Assembly (NCBI GenBank): GCA_963576725.1
Contig: OY755252.1
Location: 58,727,841 to 58,791,840, forward strand
DNA from: Azorinus chamasolen
Taxonomy: Eukaryota > Mollusca > Bivalvia > Cardiida > Solecurtidae
DNA length: 64,000 nt
Direction: 5' to 3'
Shown: one piece after another, positions 52,396 through 63,805 of the stretch
Layout of the letters: every line of letters begins with the position of its first letter
Position numbering within the stretch: position 1 is the stretch's first letter
Notes under the pieces: model-generated
Database searches by the model: none
Told to the model about the DNA's origin: nothing
The model's input: the letters and a program-made list of their open reading frames with translations, nothing else
Position numbers and translations under genes: made by a program

Positions 52396-52679
52396 TTACT
52401 TTCCGCGATTAATCACTGAATTATGCACTCAAACTCTGTAACTTGCCGGAAATAACCGAGCTGTTACAACTGGACAGACACTCGACCTTCAGTCCAAGGA
52501 CTCTCGACACTTTCGATCCTTTGTTCAACGAGTTTTGAGCTTTCAGTCTGGGTATGTCTGGGTATGTCTGTAATCTGTGTCGCAACTATATACAATCAAT
52601 GGGATAACCTCGTGACGACCTTTGCGAACAGTGTAGACCCCGTTGAGACGCTACACTGAGAAAATAAATATTTTGAATT

Positions 52680-52920
52680 CTTATTTATAGAGACGCTTTT
52701 TGACAAATTTGCTAACAGAGTAGATCCAGATCAGACTGCTCATTTGTGAGCCGTCTGATCAGGATCTGCTCTGTTAGCTTATGAAATAATATAGACATGA
52801 TTTTACAGTTTCTGTTATGGTCAAAACGTCCCTAGTTCATGATGCTATTATAAAATTAATCTAATTTATATTGAAATATTTATTATTCCTCTCTTGAATA
52901 TTCATGAGAGAAAAGTTTTG
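52680..52920. mobile_element. Family A copy, decayed ends
   Basis: Palindrome 52711-52780, AGACTGCTCATTTGTGAGCC apex; long arm recognisable. Confidence 0.65.
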
Positions 52921-52989
52921 AATAATGCAGTTATAGATAAGATATGTTTATAGCATGTATATATACAGTCTCATGGCGTTCATTCGAAT

Positions 52990-53092
52990 ACAGGTAATCT
53001 CGTTACCTTGCCATTTCGTAACCGGACAAATCTAGTCACTTCGTAACCAGTTTCCTGGTCATTTCGTAACCGATCGGGTCATCTCGTAACCA
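52990..53092. repeat. CATTTCGTAACC degenerate minisatellite
   Basis: About four units of about 27 bp ending YTTCGTAACCNG or YCTCGTAACC. Confidence 0.6.
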
Positions 53093-53654
53093 CTGTTATA
53101 TATATATATATGAATTAATATATGTATTATTAATATGTTCATGGTCAATACTAAAAAGATGCTGAACGTAATCTTAGGAAAAGATGACAGCGCGTGCTAT
53201 CTAATGCATTAATTGGGCTTGTGCCGTATCTACCTTTAATTGGACACGTTTGATAAACATGAACACGTTCAAAGTTAAGTTTTAACCTCTGTTCAGATAT
53301 AATGAAGTACTCGAATTCATCTCTATGTTCCACTGACTGGTGTGCATATCTAAAAGGCGTCTTAGAAGCACTAGGGTAAATACTTTTATGTTAATTGGCG
53401 CAAGGTATAACCATACCTCGCTGAGACCACAATTTGACATTGTACAAAATTAGTGTATCAATTCATTTGAATACAGTATATGGCGACATAAAACACGAAA
53501 CATAGAGCATATTTGAAGATATAATTGTAGTTGTTAACTAGCGTCTTTTTTACCTTTGCTTGTAGATATACTGGAATTAACTTGTAACAGCATGTACGTA
53601 ATTAACGTAATCTAACCACTTTGACACAGCCTTAGGCTGTAGAATTACATGCCT
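53093..53654. other. No recognised feature
   Basis: Includes a short (TA)n and a 60-codon minus-strand frame (53333-53151) without known similarity. Confidence 0.35.
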
Positions 53655-53806
53655 CCTATAGGATCAGTCAGATCTGGATCTACTCTGCAAATGTGTATAA
53701 AGGCGTATTTATGAAGGAAATGGTTAATATTACAACTTTGTCCATGGCATATTACTCATTCACAATTCAAGTCCCTATTCAAAGGCTATTCGCTGTAAAG
53801 GGTTAA
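53655..53806. mobile_element. Family A right halves, two fragments
   Basis: GGATCTACTCTGCAAATG ... GGTTAA at 53723 and TATTCGCTGTAAAGGGTTAA at 53803. Confidence 0.5.
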
Positions 53807-54267
53807 AAGATACACTGACATATGGTGTTAAATGTCTTTCTGGCTACTGTACAGTAGGGTCCGTAGCAAATCTGGTAAAATAATTTTTGAATAGGTCTAG
53901 ATCAAATCAAGCTAAACTATCCTTAGATCTAGAATTCACTTTATCTAAATTTAAATAGACCTAAATCGTTGGGATTCAATTGTGCCTATAAGGTATAGAT
54001 CTAGTCTGTCAAAATATAGATTTCTTCTAAAAAATATATATAGGGAATCTAACAAATCATAACTTTAGATAATTGGCACATATCTTAGTATGTCTGTCCA
54101 TTCGTGTTACGTAATATTTTATAAGAGAGTATGTGCTTGATGGCAGTTGTGTGATCATTGTCAACTTTGGAGATTGGAGACCCTTGTCCCCTGCTGACTT
54201 TACTGACCATCTGGCACCTTTGATATTTTCTCCTTCCCTAGGTCTAGTTAGTGAATTAGCAATGATT

Positions 54268-54432
54268 AGACTGGGTAAAAATGCCACAGGTAAAAATGCC
54301 TTAGGTAAATATACCATAGGTAAAAATGCCACAGGTAAAAATGCCAGAGGTAAAGTGGTAAAAATGCCACAGGTAATAATGCCTTAGGTAAAAATGCCAT
54401 AGGTACAAATGCCTTAGGTATAAATAGCGGTA
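54268..54432 (+). repeat. 15-bp minisatellite GGTAAAAATGCCACA
   Basis: About 11 units; 15 bp keeps frame, so both strands stay open (GKNAT repeats on plus, LPVAF-like on minus). Not a gene. Confidence 0.9.
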
Positions 54433-54776
54433 TTACACGTTTTATACGTTTAAAATGTCTGATGATATGCAATAGCATTGAAAGCGCTAACGCAAATAAA
54501 CGTAAAAAACTGGATTTCTAATTTATTTTTTTAATATATATATATATATATTTGAATTTATAAAAGGAAAACTGTATAATATATATTATATCCTTTCATA
54601 ATCAATGTTGGTGGGTGTCTGGGTCTACTCTGTTTAAATAATTGTAGGATTTGTTTTGCTTTTTTTTGGACTCAGACCAAATTCATATTTATTTGTTATT
54701 AAATATATTGTTCATACACCTCTGGCATTTGAGGGAAGGTGTCTTGGTCAACTCTGTTTAAATAATTTAGGAAAAA

Positions 54777-55345
54777 TCATAAGAAACAGGTAGGTAAGAT
54801 TTTAATATCTATCAAATTCCAGTAACAAACAGAACAGATCCTGATCAGACGGCTCCTATATAATCTGGGTCTGCTTTGTTTCTGCATTACTTGTACAATA
54901 CATAATAGTATCTTTTGAAACAATAATGAAACAGATCTATCAAATTCCAGTAACAAACAGAGCATATCCTGATCAGACGGCTCCTATAGGAGCCTTCTAA
55001 TCTGGGTCTACTCTGTTTTGCATTACTTGTGAGTTTTTTATCTGCAGTATGTTTCAATACATAATACTATCTTTTGAAACAATCATGAAACAGATCTATC
55101 AAATTCCAGATCCTGATCAGACGGCTCCTATATAATCTGGATCTACTCTGTTTTTGCATTACCTGTGATTTACAGCAATGATGAAACAGATCTATCAAAT
55201 TACAGTAACAAACAGAGCAGATCCTGATCAGACAACTCCTATAGGAGCCTTCTAATCTGGGTCTACTCTGCTTTGCATTACTTGTGAGTTGTTGTTTTTT
55301 ATCTGTAGTATGTTTCAATACATAATACTATCTTTTGAAACATGT
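54777..55345. repeat. Tandem array of four A2-type palindrome units
   Basis: Each unit has GAAACAGATCTATCAAATT, a stem with GATCAGACGGCTCC and TTGCATTACTTGTG. Units 1 and 3 have a shortened apex (CTATATAATCTG); units 2 and 4 the longer CTATAGGAGCCTTC. Confidence 0.8.
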
Positions 55346-55387
55346 TTTCGTTGTTTTTTGTTTTTTTTGTTGTTGTTTTATTATTTT

Positions 55388-55432
55388 TTTGGTGGGTGTG
55401 TGTGTGGGGGTGGGGTGGGGGGTGGGGGGAGG
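55388..55432 (+). repeat. G-rich tract with quadruplex potential
   Basis: Runs GGGGG, GGGG, GGGGGG, GGGGGG and GGG separated by T or A. Confidence 0.8.
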
Positions 55433-56146
55433 GCTATCGTCAAAACCGAAAATATCTCGATATCACCATAGATTGTACATGTGTGGACTAATCTTTTCTT
55501 CAATCTGTAATTATTTGTAACAATTTTACAGATATATTCTATGGAAATCACTGATAATGAGTGTACAGAATCTACTGATCACGAAATTGAAATTTACATC
55601 ACCCACTATTTACATTTCAATACATAACTGCCCTACATTTGTCATTTATCGATGGTGAAACCCGCAACATATTTGACAGAAATTTCTTTCACTGTACGCA
55701 TTTGCTTACATGAGTATAATAAGGTGAGTTAGTTTGTATTTATAATTACATAAATAGTTGTACAATAAATTAATCTTTATTCAATTTCAATCAGCAATCA
55801 TCGCGTATTTTCATTTCGAGGAACTAAACCGGAACTCACCCAGCCGCGATGCATTATGAGTTACTGGAAACTCGAGAATTGTATTGCGACTCGAGAATTG
55901 TATTGCGACATTGGGTGATATTTTCTGCTCAATGACATTTGATCTCTGACTTGGTTTTCGTATTGGGATTCAATTACGGTCCAGACATGATCCAGCCATT
56001 TTTTGTTTACAGATCACTCCAGGAGGTGGTGTAATACCGCTAATTAACCGATTAGCGACCCAGAACTATTTACAAAACCATTGACTTTTGTAAGTAAGCA
56101 TCTGGTAGTTGTGTACTGAACAAATACAATTTTATATAACGCTTCA
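55433..56146. other. Mostly unique; 20-bp direct repeat
   Basis: ACTCGAGAATTGTATTGCG occurs twice in tandem at 55872-55910. Nothing else recognised. Confidence 0.5.
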
Positions 56147-56337
56147 CTATATAAATACGTCTTTAACCACGTTTGCAAATAGAGTAGACCCAGATCAGAC
56201 GGCTCCAGCAGGAGCCGTCTGATCAGGGTCTTCTCTGTTTGCTTATGACATAATATACACCCGATTCTACAGTTTCTATCAAGGCTTAAAAAAATATCAG
56301 TTTTCTTACATGAATATTCAAACAGGGATATGGTCAA
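56147..56337. mobile_element. Family A copy
   Basis: Palindrome 56175-56242; near CCAGATC, far CCTGATC; ends decayed. Confidence 0.7.
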
Positions 56338-56356
56338 CATAAAGAAAAGACTTGTA

Positions 56357-56560
56357 CAGTAAAACCTCTCTATAACGGCCACTAAATTGTGTTAATTAGT
56401 TGGTATTTAAAGCAGGTGGCTGCTTAAAGTAAGGTGAAAGTAAAACAGAACGCTCCTATAGGAGCGTTCTGTTTTACTTTCACCTTACTTTAAGCAGCCA
56501 CCTGCCTTTAACACAAAACACTTGATGTAATTTAATGGCCGTTATAGAGAGGTTTTACTG
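56357..56560. mobile_element. Family G MITE with a perfect 94-bp palindrome
   Basis: 204 bp, TA flanks. Palindrome 56412-56505 has no mismatch or loop; both arms carry AAAGTAAGG where other copies have AAAGCAAGG. Confidence 0.92.
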
Positions 56561-56784
56561 TATAAGGAAATTTGTAAATTTGGATAATTATAACCGTAAA
56601 TAATGCGTGCGTAAAATGTTTACTTACATTTCAAAGAACAGCAACACTACCTGAAATAGCAATTGAAAACCACATTTAGAAGAAAAGATCGACTCCACTT
56701 GCTTGTTGGAATTGTGGAAGGATATTCGAGTGGACATCATTAAGTCCCACTTTATTAAAACAGAAAATGCAATGTACACTACAC

Positions 56785-57050
56785 TGTAAATGCGGGTGTT
56801 TTGAATCCAAACACTTCTGAAAACACATAGCTGTAACAGTTTGAAAACACGTGTTACGTGTTTTCAGCAAAAACACGTAAATAACAAAACACTAGTGTTT
56901 CGGGAGAAAACACGTTACAGTGTTTTGTTTGAAAACGGGTTACACGTGTTTTGGCCCTGTAACACTTTGAAAACACAAATACGCGTTTTAAGTAATCATA
57001 GTGTTTTATTTCAAAACAGTACAGTTTTATTTTAAAACACATTATCCGTG
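56785..57050. repeat. AAAACAC / GTGTTTT cluster
   Basis: About 16 copies of AAACAC or GTGTTTT in both orientations, many around CACGTG or TTACGTG, forming overlapping short inverted repeats. Confidence 0.7.
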
Positions 57051-57569
57051 ACAGTTTGGAAGATCTGCATTAATAATGACCTTACTGCACTGCAAAAAGT
57101 GTAGACCTAGACTAATCGTCCAATCTCAAGATATGGAATCTCAGCAGGTTTGAGATGTTAGCAGTTATACAAAGCACAAACTAGTGTTGAATAGACTAAA
57201 CGCAAAAAATAGGAATGATATGGATCCACACTTTTGCAAAGCATGAAGATAACGTTTCAGAGAATTACATCAAGTTTTATTCAGAAACTAGAAGGTCTTA
57301 GACCCATATGGCAAAACATGTACAATATATATATGGCAGACAGTATAATTGAACAAATCAAAATCATACGTAATAATTGATAGTGGTAGCATAAAGGATG
57401 TGGCAAAATCCATTTACCCAACCAGAAGACTATATATATCGCGCTCAGTCTCAAATGCTTGCATTCATAATATTTGCATTCACATTTTAGACATTTTTTC
57501 ATTCGATGTCTCATTTTGATAACTCACAGTTCTCCCAAATTTGATCAACATTTGTTTCGAAACGAAACT

Positions 57570-57866
57570 ATAACTGTCACTGAAGGTGATGATACCCTAA
57601 CTGAGGACTAAAGTCCAATCAGGAGCAGTAACTCTAAATTCTTTGGAGGATTTGCTAGAAAATTATGTCATTCACACATACACTTCATTACAAATGCAGT
57701 GAAATGCATATCTTAAATTTCATCTAAATCCAAGAAGAATTTAAGAGGTAGTTTGCGTCATGTGTGCAATATTTTGTCCAAGGACGAACAGACCGACAGA
57801 CAAACCTATAGATTGACTCCTATATACCCCCTCTCAAACTTTGTTTGCGGGGGTATGATTACAAGA
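57570..57866. mobile_element. Mollusc-type interspersed repeat
   Basis: ACGAACAGACCGACAGAC followed by CCTATATACCCCCT and GCGGGGGTATGAT, a combination common in bivalve genomes. Confidence 0.55.
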
Positions 57867-57932
57867 GTGACAATTGGATGAATGCAGATATTCTAAAATA
57901 GAATACAACTATATTTATCTATCAACGGACCA

Positions 57933-58133
57933 TTAATCCATTACCTCATAGGCTATTTTTAGATACAACCTCTTTGAATAAATCTACCGAAAAGGAGCAT
58001 TAACTCGAGAAAAGGAAAAATTTAGAATTTTGTAGTTTGAAACCAATGTGATAAATATCTATTTATCACAATGGTTTCACAAAGTGACTTCTACAGAGTC
58101 GCCAAAAGTCGTCAATATGAGGGAATGGGTTAA
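57933..58133. mobile_element. Family B MITE, apex deleted
   Basis: TTAA flanks; stem GTGATAAATA-TCTATTTATCAC without the AGAGCATTTGCTCC part. Confidence 0.85.
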
Positions 58134-58860
58134 TAGAAAGTTAAATACTGCCAAGTGCCAATATTAGCAGTAATACTTAAAATGGTATACACGTGACATC
58201 CGGCTAGACATATTAAATCATCACATGATCACTTATAACTTACTACAGAAAACCCCATTAGGAGCTTTTTGCATTGCCTCCATTATTCCTGGCCAGAAAC
58301 CAATCATTTGGAGTCTTATCTGGATCCAAATTGTATGAAGTATATCCAATATTTCAAAGATAATTAACTGTTCTCCCACATTAGTCAACCTTGTTTCGAA
58401 ACGAAAATACAAGAGTGACAAGTAGTTGAATGCAGTTATTCAATTTACATGTACTATTAATTTCATCTACACATCATCATGAACATGAGAAAGTTAAAAT
58501 AGACTGCAAACAGTTACAGTGATACTTTGTCTTATATACATTATACTCAAATCCGGTTAGGCATTTTAAGATTCACCATTTCACCTAAATTACATTCAAG
58601 TTAACATATGTCGTGATCTTACATCATTAAACAGATCAATTTATTATTGGATGAAAGCAAGACAGAAAGCTCTTTAAGGAGCTTTCCACATTGCTTCCAT
58701 TCTGCAGTAAGCTACAAATTGCTTTTGACTACATGTACTCATCCAAATTAATACACTTAACAATACTTTCCAATTTCAAAACCTACCGAATATTCATGCA
58801 GAAAATTATTTCATTTTAACATGGAAGATGGAATATTTATGCAAACAATTAACTATTAAC
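58134..58860. mobile_element. Remnants of H, C and A2
   Basis: H-like GGAGCTTTTTGCATTGCC (58260), C-like CTTATCTGGATCCAAATTG (58315), H-like GACAGAAAGCTCTTTAAGG (58661), A2-like ACCTACCGAATATTCATGC (58784). Confidence 0.45.
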
Positions 58861-58861
58861 T

Positions 58862-59030
58862 ATTCTCAGTTGCAAAATAAATTGTGTTCTTTTTAATTTA
58901 GAATACTTTACTATTAAGTGTTTAGAAGACGTATCGTACCCTCTCCTTTCTCACTTAAAACCATCCACTTAGACTGATCGTAACTCAAAATGTGATGTGT
59001 GCACGCTTTATTTTGCAACTGAGTATATTT
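58862..59030. repeat. Inverted repeat, 21-bp arms
   Basis: CTCAGTTGCAAAATAAA and TTTATTTTGCAACTGAG bound 130 bp of unique sequence. Confidence 0.8.
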
Positions 59031-59329
59031 GCTCAGCTATATCTATTTGATTTTAACCATTCAAATACCAAGTAAATCTTGCAGGCTTATAGGTAATATG
59101 GAGGTAATTTCATTTCATCATCACTTGCTCAGATTCCAGAGCTTCTCTACTTTGTTCATGAACTGAACAAATGAGGCTGTCTTCTGGCACTGACACGGGT
59201 GTTTGATGATAGTTTGCTGGTAAAAACCAAGGAGCTGAGAGTATCATCTAGGATAATTCAAATCTATAATGCAATACCATCAAATCAGAAGAAAGAGCCC
59301 CTCCATGACTGATTTTGTGTCCGCCGGTA

Positions 59330-59456
59330 TCATTGTTTATCACCTATTAGGTATATGCTGTCAATCTCGTTTTCCTCAGTTAGTATGACAACTAGACTTG
59401 GTTGATCTAATGGCCTGGATGCCAATAATCCCTGACAAATGCGACTCCTGAACCAC
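59330..59456 (-). CDS. Candidate terminal exon of the same gene
   Basis: Begins after TTTGTTTCAG at 59457. One base completes the Arg codon left by the exon at 60748, then 41 codons (WFRSRICQGLL ... IYLIGDKQ) run to a TGA at 59332-59330. The hydrophobic LVVILTEEN stretch resembles a beta strand followed by a charged turn. The phase agreement is the main support; no family is recognised. Confidence 0.4.
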
Positions 59457-59814
59457 CTGAAACAAAAACTTAACCATTTATTTTGTTTCAATAGACACAA
59501 ATGCCAAACTATATCAATAAAAATATAAATCTAAGCATTAACCAATTTTAGATGAATGTAGAACCCAATATCCATCTGCATGAGTATTATAATTTGCTAG
59601 TTTTCAACTACACAGTGGATCAAAAGAAAATACTTTATTTTATAGAGTGAAAAGCAAAGGAAACTAGAATTTGTTTTAAAAAAAACAATGTAAGTCTCCC
59701 CAAATCCCCACCATCTTCATTTCAAGGCTGTTCACTTGTGAATTTGGGAAATAATTCCTCAACATAGAATATAAGAAGTTAGACACATAAGAATTTCACT
59801 ATGTCTTATACACT

Positions 59815-60090
59815 ACAGGGTTACCACAAACCTGAGAAACAAATTCCCTGACATTTCTCAGACAATTTCAAATTTCCTGACACATTACATTGAAACATTT
59901 GGTTTTTCTCTCATAATTTATTTAACATTTTTAGGAAGTCTAAAATATATTGCCTTAAACTATTTTGTTTTCAAAATTCCCTGACATTTGCCTATATTTT
60001 CAAATTTTCCTGACAGTTCTCGAAATTCCCTGACTGTAGACAAGTCCCTGACCTTAAAAAATCAATTTCTCTGACATGTGGCAACCATGT
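59815..60090. mobile_element. CAGGGTTACCACA element, old
   Basis: Imperfect ends CAGGGTTACCACAAACC and GACATGTGGCAACCATG; TTCCCTGACATTT occurs about six times inside. Confidence 0.5.
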
Positions 60091-60139
60091 AATATATAAT
60101 GAAGAAAATTTAGTTCCTAATTAAGGTAATAATGGCTGA

Positions 60140-60242
60140 TATTGTATTCATACATTCATGGGATGTACATATGGATGGACAGACACGAGCATGATTATAT
60201 GCCTCTTGCCTTGCTGCCAAGTTGCTGGGGGCATAAAAAGAA
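60140..60242. mobile_element. Interspersed repeat tail
   Basis: GGATGGACAGACACGAGCATG and GCTGGGGGCATAAAAAG, of the same general type as 57570-57866. Confidence 0.4.
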
Positions 60243-60747
60243 ATGTACTATTTGTTTATTGGTGTTTAACATGACTTTTCAATGTTATGACAATGTTTTG
60301 TTAATTTCAAGTCAAGGTCTAGATAGATTTCTCTCATGCCCCTAATGGGACATTAACTAATACACAGCAAAGAGAGGCCTTGCTAATGTTCATGTATTTT
60401 GATGGCACCTTTTAAACCCTCTTTGTAATGGAGGTCCCTTCCCCTAAAGTGTTTTTCAAGTTTCAAGTTTGTCTTGAAATATATAATATTATATCAGTAA
60501 AATTATGAAGTGTTTGACTGTTTGTTGCATACATACTGTGATCAGGTATTATAGAGCTTAACCATATTAAATGCTATGTACAGTAAATAAATACAGGAGC
60601 CATCATACCCGTGTCTACTTTGTAAGCAAACGTATATCTACAGACTTTAGGGATAAAGAATGACTCATGTATGATAATGAATATTCTCACCTCCACAGTA
60701 GACAGCTTAGTGTTCTTCAAGGGTTTCCATTGCTTCTAGGTTCAAAC

Positions 60748-60916
60748 CTGTCAGACAGTTGTTCCCCTTGACAAATGACCCAAGCAAGACTGCACTTTAA
60801 GACAGTTGACGCCATAGCGTAATGTGTATGGTGGCACCATCTTGCGAAATGGTCATTGTTCTGATGTCTGCAGGTGCAGAAACTGCACCAATAATCACCA
60901 TGTGTTTTGCCTCCAT
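60748..60916 (-). CDS. Candidate internal exon, cysteine/histidine-rich
   Basis: Unrecognised. After a pyrimidine-rich CATTTTCAG acceptor, 169 nt encode a segment with the spacing W-C-x2-C-x-C-x11-C-H-H and two further cysteines, ending at an ACAG|GTTTGA donor in phase 2. The next exon at 59456 is open in exactly the frame this requires. The cysteine density looks like a small disulphide-bonded or zinc-binding module, but I do not recognise the family. Read through without splicing, the frame stops 12 codons after the donor. The rest of the gene would lie upstream, beyond the right edge or in undetected exons. Confidence 0.45.
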
Positions 60917-60995
60917 CTGAAAATGTATGAACAGGACAACTAAAGATACAGATTGCTACCATACTACAGATAGTTAATTGAAGAAAACCCTAAAG

Positions 60996-61180
60996 TTACA
61001 TGATGAATATTCAATGAAAAATAATCAAATCATGATTATTTATTAGTTGATTTTTTTTCACTAGGGGCAGAAACTACAATCATGTCTGAATAATTCCTTT
61101 GGCAAACTGAGCAAACCCTGATCAGATGGCATCATCAGGAGCCATCTGACCTGGGTCTACTCTGTTTGCAAAGGTGTTGG
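60996..61180. mobile_element. Family A copy
   Basis: Palindrome 61101-61171, paired GATGGC / GCCATC change; lies upstream of the exon at 60916. Confidence 0.65.
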
Positions 61181-61217
61181 TTTAGATCAAAGAATCCATC
61201 AGTAAATCAAGTCTTTA

Positions 61218-61444
61218 TTAACCCTTTACTCAATATACACATTTTACACATTTGCAAAAAGAATAGACCCAGATCTGATGGTTTCTAAACATGTAGGATC
61301 CACCTGAGGCTGATCAGAGTCTGCTCTGTGTGCTTATGAAATACATTGACATGGTCAAACATACCTGTGTCAGAGTGATATTATAACAATCAATCTCATT
61401 ACTATTCATGATGTCATTTTTTTCTACATGGTGTAAAAAATTAA
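61218..61444. mobile_element. Family A MITE, enlarged apex
   Basis: TTAA flanks; CCCTTTACTCAATATAC; stem with a 30-bp non-paired centre around 61290. Confidence 0.7.
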
Positions 61445-62039
61445 GTAGACTTAACTTTAATATCCATATTACATCATAACAGCAGTCAACATACATGTAA
61501 TTTATCCCTAGCCTATAAATTCATTACTTAGGCTTACTTAGACAAAGGCTTATTCACATATTTTGCAACCAGTGCTGTTCCTGATCAGACAGTCTCTGAG
61601 CCAGTGTCATGAATAAGCGAATGGAACTGGATCAAACACTGATATTAAACTAAAGCAAAACCTATTTCAAAAAGCATTGAAAATAATGAACCCAAAAGAT
61701 CAGAAAATCAAAAAATAACAACACTAAGAATGAGGTACAGAAGTTCAAAACATTTAAGATTTTTTTGGTCTCAATGCGTCTATTTATATAATAAAATGTT
61801 GTCTGATCTGGTATGATACAATATGATAATTTATGATACAACTTTCAGAATGTCTGATCAGGATCTGTACTGTCTTCATTCAGAATTTAATAGATTTTTC
61901 CTGTCTTCCATGTAAGATATTCCTTGAAATTAAATTCAATACAAGAAATGAGACGACAATTATTCAAAGGGGGTAATTATAAAGGTATGGTACATTTAAT
62001 TAAGTCTGATGAGGTTGGTACTGAATAGGACGGTGACGG
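61445..62039. other. Scattered core traces
   Basis: GCTTATTCACATATT / CATGAATAAGCG (61551-61620) and GTCTGATCAGGATCTGTACTG (61854) are weak relics. Confidence 0.35.
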
Positions 62040-62346
62040 GCCAAAACCGCCCAATTTTTGTGTCACCTGCCGAGAGGCGTGTGTCACATAGGGATTACTT
62101 TTCCGTCGTCTGTCTGTCCGTCTGTCTATGTGACTTTTCTTATTCTAACACTTCTCCCTGCAGGTGACACATGTGTTTCTTTGAACACTCTTCTTATGAT
62201 ATATTAACATGTGTTACTTCCATGTATGAATATGTAAAAATAAATGTACATGTAATATGGTGAAAAAGTTGTGACTTGACTGAGACTCGAACCAATGGCC
62301 TCTGGCTTACCATGCCATCACTCTACCGACTGAGCTACAAAGCTAC
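62040..62346 (-). mobile_element. tRNA-derived SINE with tRNA-like head
   Basis: On the minus strand 62346-62272 reads as a tRNA-like head: A box TAGCTCAGTCGG, a TGGC-loop-GCCA anticodon stem with loop ATGGTAA (anticodon GGT, Thr-like) and B box GGTTCGAGTCTC. The body continues to about 62040 with GTCACCTGC modules that occur twice in inverted order and a CAGACGGACAGAC stretch typical of mollusc repeats. The head is a polymerase III promoter, not a functional tRNA: the acceptor stem does not pair. Confidence 0.6.
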
Positions 62347-62743
62347 ACTATCAACTGTTTCACTGTTTCTATCCGACTACATATGAATGATTGAATGAAT
62401 GTATTATAAGAATATATCACATATCAGTGATTTTTTTCACTTTTGGGGGAATGGTGGCGGGGCCTTTTGATAGGGGAAGGGAAAATGCACATGTGAAGTT
62501 ATTATATATATAAACATTATTTTATCTTAATATCTGAGCCTTGATCTGAAAAATTAAGCCTTAGTGACACTCAAACAGCTGCATTGTCCTTGATGTGGCT
62601 GCTGATCAGGGTCTGCACTATTTGGCACACACCAGTATCATTTTTTGAATGCAGCACATTAAACAGCACACATCATATAGTTAATATGTTCATACCAATG
62701 AATTATCACTTTTTTGACTGATTGAGGATGTCCCTTTCCAGAC

Positions 62744-62903
62744 CACAGGGGGCCATTTCATGGGTCTACATGGTCTAAAGGTAAAAAAAACCAAATAATT
62801 TTTGGTCAATTTAGTGCTATATTATATACAATAGCACTAAATCAACCCAAATTTTTTTTTTTGACCTTTTACACCATGTAGACCCACGAAATGGCCCCCT
62901 GTG
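62744..62903. mobile_element. 160-bp hairpin element, CACAGGGGGCC ends
   Basis: CACAGGGGGCCATTTC and GAAATGGCCCCCTGTG, then CATGGGTCTACATGGT pairing, and an inner AATAGCACTA hairpin. No TTAA or TA duplication seen. Confidence 0.8.
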
Positions 62904-63162
62904 TTCAATACTTATAATCATTGTGGATAATTATTGGATGCTGTTTGAATTATTCAAAGAATGTCGCATCTTAAATGATCTAATCAGAATTTATGAAAAA
63001 AACCAAATGACTGTCTTTAAAATTAAATGTAAACAACATGGGTTCTTCTTCGAAGGTGTCATAATACATTATAGAGTCAAATATATATTACAAAGATTAA
63101 TGATGATTTTCTATCAAATAAATTACACAACTTTATATTAGGAGTTTTAGGACTGTAACATT

Positions 63163-63465
63163 TTAACCCTTTACTACATGAATATTTAAGTAAAAAAATA
63201 ATGATGTCATGAATATCAATTACCAGTAGATTACTTTTCAAACACATGAAATTTTGCCAAAGAGAAACTATAGAATCACATCTATATTATTCCATAAGCC
63301 AACAGAGCAGACCCTGATCAGATGGCTCCTATAGGAGCCATCTGATCTGAGTCTATTCTGTTTGCAAAGGTATATTGGCTCTTATAGAACTGGAGCCATC
63401 TGATCTGGGTCTAGTACTCTGTTACTCTATTTGCAAAGGCGTATTTATGCCGAGTAAAGGGTCAA
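63163..63465. mobile_element. Family A with duplicated right stem arm
   Basis: TTAA / TCAA. Palindrome 63297-63366 with paired GATGGC / GCCATC change, then a second right arm GGAGCCATCTGATCTGGGTC and short arm. Confidence 0.8.
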
Positions 63466-63551
63466 TTAAGTCTTTTTTCTCCTGAAAATATATTAGTTTA
63501 TCATCAATACACAACAAGAAAGAAATTGTTATATAATAAGTAAGATCTCCT

Positions 63552-63805
63552 TTAACCCTTTCCTTCATATAAATGTGTTTTCACATATTTCAAACAGATT
63601 AGACCCAGATCATACGGCTTCTATAAGGGTCGTCTGAGCTGGGTCTGCACTGTTTGCTAATGGAATTTGAAAGATCTAAAATGGCTGCAATTTTCCACCT
63701 TCCATATTTTGTTATTACTATTTTGGCCATGAATATATTCAGAAGATCTACATTGAGGTATTGATATTTGGAATAAACACAGAAGTTGAACAGGGAAAGG
63801 GTTAA
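63552..63805. mobile_element. Family A2 MITE, complete
   Basis: TTAA flanks; CCCTTTCCTTCATATAAATG / CAGGGAAAGGG; palindrome 63590-63658. Confidence 0.87.

Noticed and set aside
54133..54387. 84-codon frame with GKNAT repeats
   Set aside because: Dominated by the 15-bp minisatellite, without splice or promoter support.
62272..62346. Functional tRNA-Thr gene
   Set aside because: The acceptor stem does not pair and the sequence continues into a SINE body.
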